Part shown: in pieces, positions 37,501 to 50,594 of the stretch
Layout of the letters: each line of letters opens with the position of its first letter
How positions within the stretch are numbered: the stretch's first letter is position 1
DNA from: Epinephelus fuscoguttatus
Lineage: Eukaryota > Chordata > Actinopteri > Perciformes > Serranidae
Assembly: GCF_011397635.1 (NCBI RefSeq)
Contig: NC_064759.1
Location: 16,016,428 to 16,080,427 of the forward strand
Direction of reading: 5' to 3'
Length of the DNA: 64,000 nucleotides
The notes under the pieces: model-generated
Told to the model about the DNA's origin: nothing
Database searches by the model: none
What the model saw: only the letters and a program-made list of their open reading frames with translations
Program-made: the position numbers and the translations under genes

Positions 37501-40500
37501 AATATAACATCCTTTTTGTTCCTGGCTGCTTGTAGATTCCCTAAATTCTTTTTCGTAATTGTATCCATTGACTGGTCGGTGGGAGATCAATTGTAATGTG
37601 ACACAGCAGCAGAAGAGGACCCTGTTTTAGTATGACTCTGCAGAATCTTCCTGGACTTGGAGGATTTTGCAGAGCAATGAGCAGCTCCTTTCTTTTTTCG
37701 ATCAGACTGGTACAGAGACCTTTTGTTCCAACCTTGTTCGCACGCTCTGGGCTTGTCATTGTCTATTTTCTTTTTTTCCTCACTTTGTCTTCTCTGTTGC
37801 TACCGCTATCTCTTTCATCCCTCTGTCTCTCCTCTTGCCATGTCACACCATCTTCTGTCTTACCTATTGTCTGTCAGCTGGCATGCTGAGCGCTGTCAGC
37901 CCATCGCAGTTGCTCGCTGTTGCCTTTATCTGTAAAAACAGGAAAACCCTTCATATTTCATTCTGTTCTGTGCAATTTGTCTTCCTCTGTTTTCACTTTC
38001 TATTCCTGGACGTAGTGCATGGAGCAGGATAGTGGCTCTGTTTTTGTGTACGTGTAGCGAAAGAGGCTTTATCAATGAGCGTTCATTTGGCTTTCAATCA
38101 CGCAAGCTTGTTGTTGATGACTAAGCCTGCTATTTCTGTTTCCCTTTTATTCTCGTGTTTCATCATTTCTTGTCCCGTCTTTCTTTGTCTCTGTCTCCGT
38201 CTCCTAGGTAACATTAAGAACACAGAGCCGTTGGACTCGAAGCGCGAGCGTGTTCACACCTTCTGGGTGACTGCCTTCGACTGTGGAAAGAACCGCGCTC
38301 AGGCCGATGCCCAGGTTGTCGTCACAGTCAAGCCGTCCTGCAAACCCGGCTGGATCGGTAATCAATGTTACACATCTCTCTCTTTCTGTCCCGATTGTCA
38401 TGCTTGGATAACTGCTGCGCGACTACAGAGATGTGTTTCAGTCAATTAATTAGTCAAATCTATCACTTTTAGTTGGAATGTGCGTGGGCTTGAATGAATC
38501 ACCTGTCAAGAGCTGAGTTTTAAAGATGTAATGCTCAAGCTGAAAGTAATATCAAGGGAAGGCAATTAATTTAACTGTGATAATATATATTTATGGAATC
38601 ATAGATACTACTACTACTACTACTACTACACTTCCTCTGGATTGTCTGACCTCTTCCTTTAAGCACAGTATGTCTGTCTTGCCTGACATTTATTCAGCTT
38701 TATGTACATTGAAAATATGTATATCATAATGAGAGAATGTAGGGGAGACCGGGGGGAATCCCTCTGTGACAAGAGCATCAGAAAAACACAGATTTTTTAA
38801 ATGTGAAACTACTTAATTCAGTGTTTTTAACGGTTTAAATCACCGGGTCCGTTTGTTTTGAAGAGAAAGAAACCTCTGATGATTCGGCTCCTGGCTAAAA
38901 ACCTCCTGAATGTCCTGATCTTAATTTATCAAAGAAAAAAGGTGAGCACACATTAGCAAGTGCTGGGCTAGCAGCCGTCTTCAACATACCAAACAACATC
39001 GGAGAAACACAGATTTGTAACGTTAAACTGCTTTATTCAGTGTTTTTACCAGTTTAATCACATGGTCTGTTTGTTATGGAGATAATGCAGCTCCCAGTAA
39101 GAACCTGAACACTGAACACTGAAGGAATTCCAGCCTGGAAAAGTTTCAGCTGGTTGTAATGTGCCATCCTTGCAGCTAGATGCCACTAAATTCTCCAAAA
39201 ACTTACACACTTGACCTTTAAATTATTAGGAAAAAATATGTATTTTGATGTTGCCAAGTCAGACACTATTGTCATTGTGTCAGGGTCAATTGTAACACCT
39301 CTTCCCCACTGAACATGATGCGGACAAGTGAACATCACATTGTTTCACTTCTGATGATTTTGATGAAAGATACCCTAATCTGCTCTGTGCATCAGGGAAC
39401 AGGAGAAGGGACATGTCGTTTGCTTAAAAAACGCTTGCATTGACTCTGGTAACAGCAAGCCGTACCTTAGGCTCGATCAGGGCTCAATAGGCTCACTGAA
39501 TGTTCATTCATTAATTCAAACCTTTATTTAAAACTCAGGAAAACAATTGAGGGAGACGCTCATTTGCAATGATGCCGAGCATGAACAAAGACATTAAAAA
39601 AAAAAAAAAAAACACAATTAGCAAACAAATAACCATCATTCATATCAATTAAAACAGAAATGAAATCATACAAAACAACAAACAACAATAGCAATAAACG
39701 ATCGCTTGAAGTAGAATGTAGAATGCTGCTGTCTCTCGTAGTGCATCTGGACAGACTGTGCTCGCTTGCTGTATGCTAGGAAGAGGTGTTACACAGCGTT
39801 AAAATTACAGCCAAATGTACCACCCATGCCACAACCAACCTTGCTGGCTAGGAACAACAAAGCTAACATTTGACAGAGATCAAATGTTAGACAGCAGAAT
39901 GGTCATCAAAACTAGACTGGTGTATAATAATAGACATTAAATGTTACGACAGTGTGAGGAAAATACTGTAGATGAAAAGATTACTTTCATACCAAAAAAA
40001 TTAGTCAGTGACACCAGTTTGTCTTGAGAGGGATTGTCACAGATGATGTGCCCAAGTTTTGTGGTTCTGTCTCAGTTCTGATTGGTGCAGTTTGAGATGT
40101 TACAATTGCCCCCATCTCCAGGTAAATAATACGACAGACTATGAAATTAATTGAAGAACCTTATTGCCATAACAGGACCATTACAGGACTCTGCCTTTTC
40201 ATAAGTGTGGGCCTGTTTTTCCCCACTTTTTTTTGTGATTGCACTTTTTTTTTTTTTTTAGGATGGACCAAGCGTGTAGAGTACACACCAGGGTCAGGTA
40301 GCATCCCACTCTTCCCCAGCCTGCATCTGGAGACCTGCGAGGAAACTGTGTGGAACATCCAGGCCACCGTAGAGCTCCAGACCGGCCACATTGGGAAGGG
40401 CTGCGACAGAGACAGCTACTCTGACAGATCTGTGCGACGGCTGTGTGGTGAGTTCTAGTTTACTCCTCAAAATGTAAATATTAAGACGGTGGGATGATGT

Positions 40501-43500
40501 TTTATTAATATCCCCTCTCACTTTTTCCTCATCAGGTGCTGTCAGGGGCGAAGTTGACCTCCTCCCACCTCCATCTCCTGCTGCCAACTGGACCTCAGCT
40601 CTGCCCACGCTCCCCTCCTCTGATTCATCTTTGGTCTTCTCCTTTAATGGATCCAATCACGTTGCTGTGGTGCCAGATTCGGTTGTGTCAGCATTGTCCG
40701 GTGACCACTTCACTTTGCAGCTGTGGATGCGAAGGGGAGGTGCCAACATCCAGCCTGCGACCACTCAGACCAGAGGAAGTCGCAAGGAGGAGGAGACCAT
40801 TGTGTGCAGCACTGTCAAGAATGGTGTGTGAAGCTTTGTTTATACTCGATGAGACACTGTGGCGTGAGCCTTTGTAGATGGCAGGCAAGCTGCTAACATG
40901 CTCAGAGGCATTTACGCTCAGTGCGTTGTTTGTTGTAATATGCTCTGAAATGCCAGGGGGCGCCACTCTTTCCACAACATTTTTCCACGTGTCACAAAAT
41001 CCCCTTCTTTCCCTAATGTGCTGGCCTTTTCTCTCCATGAATTTATGACCATTTAACTGAAATATAGAGTACAATTAAACTGATGTTGATTTTTTTAGGT
41101 GGCAAAAATACGTTTTGTTGCTGCCCCCCTGTCCACAGCAGTTCATTGCTTAGTTTCCATGGTTGCACTCCTGCCTGATTCTCCAAAAGGGGACATGCTG
41201 ACTGCCATCTATTGTATGTAATGCACTAACTATGGATAAGTACCTCATACAGCCCCACTTGAAAAAATCCAAACTATCCCTTTAAACCCCCTGAAGGTTA
41301 CACATTCAAATCCCCAGAGAAAGCCAAGGCTGAAAGAAACAAAAAAAAAAAATACGTAAAGCTGTTTATAGCCTCAACAACTACTATCAAGGTGCTCTTG
41401 AGAGAGACACTTAACCCTCAGCTGCTCTCCACTTGAGCAGCCAAGTGGAGAGCAGCAGTGGAACAGTAAACCGCTGTAATTGGGCCAGGCAGAATATTGT
41501 GTGCATCATGTGAATATTTTTTAAACTTTATGACTTTGTAGGGGCAGCGCTAAAAAAGCAGCACGTTCAGCAAGCCTCCCCTCGGGTAGAAACAGTAATA
41601 AAATTCACAAGTGAGAAAGATAAAACAGAGATTAAAATCTATATTAAACTCATTTTTATGTCTTATCGAGGTTGTTCTCGGAAGAAGCGCCTGCTGGTGA
41701 TATGAAGACAGTTTGACAAGACCACACTGACCCACCAATTATTTTCTGTTCCTCTGCTCTACAGATGATTCCTTCTCCCACTATTCCCTCTCCGTCCACG
41801 GCTGCCGCCTCTCTCTCTTCTACTGGCCCGACGTCTCAGCCGCACGGCCCGTCAAGTTCTTGTGGAAACTGGAGCAGGTACTGGGGGAGCTGCAACACTT
41901 AGCTTTGATGTTCTCACTTGCACCGTGTCTTCAGCATTTGTACCTTTGAAATTAAGCTGAAATGAAGGAAATGCAGTGGTAAGGTGTTATGTCTGCCTCA
42001 GGCACTGCTATTTTACCAAGCAACCATCTTCTGTTCATACGTATACAAATGTAAGAACACAGTGCTCCTATACTTTTAAATTTCATATTTGTGTGGATAA
42101 AATTCACATGAACTATACACCGAAATGAACTGAAAAAGTTTAAGGGCAAGAGGAAACAAATGAACAGATTTTCTGTATGATTCAGACAGCACACTGGGGG
42201 GTGAGGTGGGTTTGTTGTGACTGACGCCACTGGTCCCAGACAGATTGAAGCAGCATGGATTAAAGGATACTGAACAGATACAGAGAAGATTTGTCAAATC
42301 CCTCTGTCTGAACCACGATATCTTATTACCCCTTTCTTTTCTGCCCCTCTGTCTGTATGATTTCCCTGTCTTTCCTCTTTGTATTCCCTCCGATATCTGT
42401 TAAGAAAGCTCGGGAACGAGTGGTGGATTATCATGTTCTTGTTAATGCACTGCATTTATGTGACAGCTAAAGTTACATGTTACTTTCGAGATTTACACCA
42501 GAAACCTGACTAGTTTATGAAAACAAACATTTAGTGTCTAGCTGGGATCCTTTTGTCACGTTTCAGATGTTTACGAGTTGTTTGCAGTTTCCAGCAGAGA
42601 CGTTTCCCCTGTAACTTCTCAGATGCTTTCATTTTAATACCTGTTTGACCCCAAAAGACATAAAATGATACAAAAATTCACAAAAATGCAAAGATATTTC
42701 CTTGTCCATTACTCATCTTACAACCCCTCAGACTTACCCTGTGACACTTTGGTTGGAAAATAACTGGACTAAACTACCTAACTGAAGTTAAATCTAGCTC
42801 CTCAACAGCTACATCAATAACAGCAGTAACAATAATGTAATATTGATATACCCGCCCCTCTAGCCATTTCTCTGCAGCACAAGTTTTTTTACGAATAATA
42901 TTTTAAGTACTTTTTTTAATAGTATATTTATTGAATTTGCAACATGTAAGAAGTAAAAATATCCAGTATTAAACATATACATAGATATCAATGGACAAAC
43001 AGTTTCAAAATGATTAAAAATGAATACACTAAGTTAAAGGAAAACTTAAGTTTTTTTCAACCTGGACTCTATTTTCATCATCCTTGGATCTTGGTGACAA
43101 AGGTTGGTCAAATATTCAGAGACTGCTGCAGCCACAGCGTCGAAACAGGCTGCAATATTATCCCTACTGGCAACTGTGCACCAATTTATGTCCATTAAAA
43201 TTGCTTGTTTTTGCCACTGACAGGCTCAGATTGTTATTATAAATGTCTGACATTATTATGGAAAGCGCCCTACTGAGAGATGAAACATTTTTCTTTAACT
43301 TTCACTGATCTGGTCCTTCTGGTCTGTGTGAAATATTTTTCACAACATCATGTGCATTATTATTCTCCAATATCATGTTCACTTGTTAATAGTAGTAGTG
43401 CAATATAAGTTTCTCAGTCATGTGCAATACTATTTCTCACTGTTACATCACATGCAATATAACATCGATTATCAGGAGCAGTCTGGGTTTTTTTCACCAT

Positions 43501-46500
43501 TTTAGTTCATTTTTACTAACTGTTGTACTTATCTTACTCCTATGGTTACTCTATTAGGCACTGGGTTTTGCTTTTGCTCCTTGAAAACACTCCTATCTTG
43601 TATATTTGTATATTTTACCAGATATGGTAATACTAGTAATGGTAATACTATACTGTTCTAAAACTGGGCCCAGTGAGTGACCCTGACCCGAGGAACCCAC
43701 TAGTTGTCTGGTTGGTGCTGGATGTGAATCGTTAAAATTGTGGTTACTGTACTTCGTGTTACTGTAATTTGAAGCATTCCCTGGCACAAGAATTTCCTTT
43801 GGGATAATTAAAGTTCAATTGAATTAAATTGAACTGAATTGTTAGTGTGTGTAACCAAGTCTCACTCAAGGAGAAATCTCTCAAAATCTCTTTTGCACAT
43901 TGTCATAATTAGCTAAATCTTCAGCCAAGCCACTGGAAGTCTTAAATAACCCCAAGATTCGCTTTCTGTACTCCAACCAACTTGGCACTCCTCTCTCCAA
44001 CTCTCACTAATGTTTCAACTGTTTTTCCCTGCAACAAGTCACCTCTCGTGAGATTTCAGAACGAGACTTCTCCTTGAGCAAGACTTGGTCTCACACAGTA
44101 ACAAACAGACTAAATCAAGTGAAGGGTACGAAAAACTTTCATTGCTCTGTAGCGTCTTTTCCATGATGTTGTTAGACACTTATAATAACAATCAGAGCCT
44201 GTCAGTGGCCAAAAAAAACACTTTTAATGGATTTAAAGTGATGATGCACAAATCCTTGTAGGGATTACATTGCAGCCTGTTTCACCGCCGTTGTTGCAGC
44301 TGTCTCTCTATATACTGGACCAATTTCAAAAATTGTCTCCATTAGTCACTTAGATACAAAAAGACAGAAAAATAGGGTACAGGTAGAAAAATACAGATGT
44401 TTCTCTTTAATTCCCGTTACATAAATGTTGAAATAATAATATCTAAGACAATAATCACTAAAAAACACCAGATACATTTACAATACCTGGATATTGAACA
44501 CATATGTTGCTCTACATTCATCTACAACAGTTTTACTAGAGTAGGCGACACAGTGTTGCAGTGGTTAGCATCATCACCTCACAGCAAGAGGGCTCCAGGT
44601 TTGAGCCTGGGGTGGGGGGCTCGGACCCTGGGGTGGGGGAGCCCCTCTGTGTGGAGTTTTCGTGTTTTGTGTCAGCGTGGGTTTTCTGCGAGTACTCCGG
44701 CTTCCTCCCACAATCCGAAGACATGCAGGTTAACTGGTGACTCTAGATTGCCCGTAAGTGTGAATGTGAGCACATATGGTTATCTGTCTCAGATGTCTGT
44801 CTCGGATGTCAGTCTCTGGCAACCTGTCCAGGGTGTACTCTGCCTCTCGCCCAGTATCAGCTGGGAGAGGCTCTCATGTTGACTCTGTGTTATCTCTGTC
44901 CAACAGGTGTGTGACAGCGAGTGGCATCATCTTTCCCTCAGTGTCCAGTTTCCCTCAGTAACCCTGTATGTTGATGGTGTGACCTTCGACCCCGCCCTCA
45001 TCCACGACAATGGAGCCATCCCCAACCCCGCCCCCCACCAGAAGATGCTCATCGGAGCATGCTGGGGTAACACACTGAAATTTATGCTCAGCGAATACAC
45101 AACTGACATACATTTCATTCCAGCTTAATGATGGATTCTGACAGAAATATATGCAAGCAGGGAGCGAGAAATCCTGTTTTTTTTTCCTCTTTTTGCATAA
45201 ATGCTATGAGCAGCAATTGTGCAGTTTGCCGCCTCTTTTGCATTCCTCCGTCAATGAAGTGTCATTTAAATCACACATCAGCAAAGATAGCAGACTGCCA
45301 TTTCTGGCACGAGCACCGGCAACTCAAACCCTCGTAAGGCATCTTCAGACAATCTGCCGAGACATTTTGCCTCGTGCCATTCACTCCCTCATTTCACTCA
45401 GTTATAATTTGGTTGATGCATTTTGTCTTTGAGGGCTAATAATATAACTGACTTATCAATTATTCAGGGCAGCAGAACAACACGAGGGCCAGACAGCTAT
45501 CAGCCACTTACACTCGAATCGCTGGGTAAAATGGGAAACTCTGGCTGCCAATTAGCAGTGAAATACACACACACACATACACACACACTCTCACACACAC
45601 GTTCGCAGTGTTACACTCACATCCACAGTGGAAGTTGCTCTGCTGCGAGGCAGCAGCTGCTGCTAGATAATGAGGAGATGGTGCTTTTCTGAATATCATC
45701 AACAGTTTTCTTGCTTGCATTCTCTCACTTGCGCCTTCTCGTGTCATTTATTTCTTTATTTTATTTTTCCCGTCAACCTCTGGCACCTTCAGGCTCCCTC
45801 TCACTTTGTTTTCATACCTCACTACATTTAAATATCTCTCTCAGTGTGCCTTACTGTTTTCTCTTTGTCTATTCCCCTTTGTGCCCCTCATCTTGTTTCC
45901 CTCGCAGAGCCTGAAGAGAAGCAGAAGGAGATACTAAACAACACCATCCCAGAGGGTAAAGACTCAGGTGACCTCCCTGTTTTCACTCTGTGGTGTGCAG
46001 CCTGTCATTTTGCTGTGTCACTGTTGTTGTATATTATTTATGTGCATTAGAATATAAATGTGGTGTTATAATATGTATTCATACTGGACTGTCTGGTCTT
46101 TAGTAAAGTATGTGGGCGGTTATCATGGCCTGTTGTCGGGGGTGACGGTGCGTCCTGGCAGTGTGGAGCCTCACAGTGTGGTGGAGTGTCTGTACGCCTG
46201 CAGGGAGGGCCTGGACTTTGGAGACCTTGAGACTCTGGGCTCAGGCATGAAGGTAATGCCTCAGAGAACCACAGAATGTCAAGTTGCTGAGAGAGAGGAT
46301 GCTCAGAGAGAGTGAACGCATGTCTCAGATACACACATTTAATCTTTTATCCCCTATTGTAACATTTACAGTCAAAATTAAAACATGCCACACTACTCTT
46401 CTGTACACCATGCTTTATAAATGTTAACAGCCATCTGGCCTTCACTCAGGCGGTGATCAGTCATGTGACTCATTGATCACCATAGATACTAGCCCTACTA

Positions 46501-49500
46501 GCCCTTTACTATCAGTACATACATACGAACTTTGACCATCATCAAGATACAAAATCCCATGCAGAATAGACAGAAAAGCATGCTGGCTTATGGCTTACCA
46601 CATGTAGTAAGACATCCTGGTATTTTTTGCTCACTGTCTTTGACATAGTAGGCTAAGTATTGGAACATACTAAATATTTTTTCTGGCCTACTTAATGGTA
46701 TGGTAATATGAGTATAGGCGTGTAGAAAACAACATGAGAGTCTGCACACTAGATAAGTGGTTCCAGATGTAAAAAACACACTTTATGTTTAAGTACATTG
46801 AATTTGCAGAACAAAGCTTATATTTTGAAGTGCCGTTTCTTGCTGTAGGTTGAGTAAATAACCTTGACAGCTACTCAACAGAGACAGCTAACTACCTCTA
46901 TGACATGGCCAAATGCAAGTATGACACTGAATATTTTAAACTGTGTGGACCTTGAACTAATGACTGAGGACAAATCTGGACCCTGTGGCTGGACCAGTTG
47001 GGAACCACTTCACTTGATAATACTCCCATGAACATAATACATATTTAATGCCAAGTAACTATAGTGCGCAGACTATAGCGCTTAGTACTTCTCATCTGGA
47101 TGTGTGTGCTTTTGTACAATTCTTTGCATGTCAAACAACATTACCATCATCTTTTGAGAATATTAAATAGTGTTTGATCTTAGAAGATAAAAAATATTCA
47201 TTATATTTAATTATAAATACAAGTACAAAGCACACAAAATTATAACAGACTTTTCAAAAATGCTCTTTACAAATTGAAATATTTCATCAACTCAGAAAAA
47301 CTCAAAAAAAAAAGTTGTATTTCTGTTTTTGAATAGGAAGTGTCAAATTATGTACTCCTTTAACCTCATTTATTCAAATCTCTTTAATATCACAATACTC
47401 ATGCAACCAATTTCAAAGACACTCTTTGGTTGATTGCACCACTTCCCTCATTTGGTTTAAAAATCATTTTTATTCCTATTGTTTTCAAAAAGGTCTGGCT
47501 TTTATTTTAGAAGTAAAAATCTCACATGTAACATCATCACTTGTTATGTATTTGCAAGTCACTTTAAGGTCACACTTTTTATTCATTTATTTATCTAATT
47601 GATTAAATTATTTAATTGCAAGTTCATACATTTTATTAGCTTGAAATTTACTGACTGCATTATATCCAGTATTTAATGCATATGAGTTAGTTTTTAAAAT
47701 GACCTTTTTGATTTGTTTAATAAGTACATGACAGTTTTGCTAGAAGGAAAGTCTGAATCTAATTTGCCTTCATTGTCTTTCATTTATATTCACGCTCGGG
47801 TTCCTCCTTTCTGTGCACGCATCGTTCTGTTTTTCATATGTGTTGTGTAGGGATGACAGACAGATCTTAAAGACTGAACGGGAGGAATTAATTCAGCAAG
47901 CAAAACCTTCATCTTCACATGGGGACCACACTTGAAAAAATGTAATCTTGTCCTCTAATTGCAACATGAGATGTTGGTGTGTTGCCAAATGTGTCTAACC
48001 TCCCCTAGTGGTGGTTTGGTGTTTTTGAGACATTTACACGTAAAATGTTTAACATTTTTGTTCAATGTGTGTCAAAGAGGTGAAAAGTAATACGCCTGCC
48101 AACATTAATACATCTTTGCTCTGATGTCTCTTCAAAAGAACCTGCATTGAATGAGATTCAAGAAGATAAACCCTTTTTAAAGTTTCCCTTTGTAAAACCT
48201 CCATAACAAGATGTCCTTTTATGTAAATGAACGGAAACATAGATTTCCAAGCGTCTGTTTCGGCTTTGCAGGTTCATGTGAACCCCAGCCAGTCAGTGTT
48301 GGTGCTGGAGGGAGACGACATCGAGAGCTTTAACCGCGCAGTGCAGCAGGTCACCTACAGGAACTCTCTACGCTTTGCCACCCCTGGAGTCCGACCCCTC
48401 AAACTCACCACCTCGCTCAGGTACAAAACACACACACATGCACAAATGGTTCTGTTTATTATTGTGGGTGGACCTCAACATGCATACAGATAAAAATCAG
48501 TCATAGAGAAGGCGGAGATACTGATTTCACCACAACAAAATATTCAATAGTTCAATAGGCAAAAGCACACCCTGGTATTTACTGACAACATGGTAACTAA
48601 CTTGTGTCACACGTCCTTTGATTGAAAGTCATTCTGTGAAATGCAGAAGCAAAGTGACACCCCAAATGTAAATTATCACACTTTAAATCTCTGAACATCA
48701 CAAATGATAGGATGTGAGATGAAAATGATTTCCTCAAACAGTCTGTGGCTGTCAAATGAAGTGTCAACTGTCTGGACTCTGCTGCCTCTGCTTTACTCCT
48801 TTGACATTGAACTCATCAAACATGGACCTTGCTTCAGCTGTGATAAGGACCGGTGTGGCACGAAAGAGATGATGATAGAGGGAATACATCAAAGCGAGAG
48901 ATAACGAAGAATATCTTATCTTTTCGTTCATTCAGCCATTTGCTTTGACGAAGTAAACTGCAGGTACAAAATTAATTCTGCCTGGTTTTACCTGCAGCTC
49001 TTGAGGGATTAACTTTCAGAAACTGTTTGCCTTTTTAGTGGAGACCAATTAAAAATGATTCCTGTCTGTCATCATCTTGTTATACAGAGAGTGCTGGACG
49101 GAGCAGTGAGTGACAACAACCCCACCCACATTTAAGGGTACTGTTTGCAGTGGAAACACTAAGGTCTAGGTACCATATCTGAAGGGTTACTTTTGGTTCC
49201 AAAGGTACCATACTGAAAGTGTTTGGTGGAAACGGGGCTGTAGTGGCCAAACATGGAATTACAACCTTCAGGTCCATCAAGTGATGCCATGTGACCCAGA
49301 AAGATTTTTCCCATAGACTTACAATGTGAAAGAGGTGCCTGTAAATCAGTGGATGCATTTTTTTGAGCGTCACAGCCCCCATGAAATGACTTGTTTCACT
49401 AACAGAATTTGATCCATTTGGTGTGATAACATTTGGAAAGTTTAAAAAAGCTGCACGGCTGAATCATTTTATCCCCATTCAAGTTAGCAAAGAGCTAAAC

Positions 49501-50557
49501 AGGGCCGGGCTTTGGGCTGTCGGAAGTCTCCAGCACACTTGCCTTACAGGCCCCAAAATGCAGATGATCTGGGTAATTTCAAACTGCAGGAATTTAATTG
49601 TAACTATTATAGGAATGAATGGGTCCCCACCTCTAGGGCTGTCCAGTTCTTTTACACATAAATGTTTCTTAAATGTTGTCTTTAGTCATTTTTAAATGAC
49701 TGTTTGTAGTGGCTGTTTGGTTGTCTTACAGTAAGTCTGTGCCTGTATTGGTGTTGTAGTGTGTGTTTTTTTCCTCAAAAGCTTAACCAGGGACGAGGTC
49801 TGCAAATTAGCCATGACAGAAGTCCCACATACATATTGCATCAGTTGCATTTATTTAAATGTAATAGTGCCTAAATGTGTCGCTCCTGTCGAATAAATTG
49901 ATAAACTATAATTTTCAAAAGTATCGCACCATCAAATAGAAACTGTATCCCTATTGTTGTCAGACAGACTGACAGTGCAAGACTCTGAATCCCTGGTTCA
50001 GTGTGCATCACATTGAATCACCTGGCCATGAAAATAAAAAGCACACTAACTCCATTTCCGGGTCAGTGCTCAACCATGCTTAACAACTGCGAACTGGCTC
50101 TCTGGCTTTAGCAGTCACTTTTAGCTGATGAAATATTAATTCAGCTCGGGAAGTACAGTCAAGCGCACATACTATGTGGTATATTGTGTATTTATACTAA
50201 AACTAGCTGCCTGCCAACAAATCAGATCTTATCAGAGTCTCTGGCTGCAGATATTACTGCCTTATGGGATTGTTGTTTTTTGGTCCATGTTTTTAAGATT
50301 AAAATGATTACCAGGTCACAACTCTGTGCTGGAGGTTTTGTTTTTAAGATCCCAGCGATTCAAGGTCACGGACAGATTTTTTTCTCACTTGGTTTCTGCT
50401 CAAGTGTACCGGAGTTGTTGTTTTTTTTTCCTCCAGCGTGTTTTATTGCGTGTGTGAAGATTAGACTGATTTGAGGCCAGGAGTTACCCAGATGGCTGAA
50501 CAGCAGGCCCTTCTGGAGAGGCCGATAGAAGCAGCTGCTAACTCTGATAGTGGAAAT

Positions 50558-50594
<37 letters not shown>

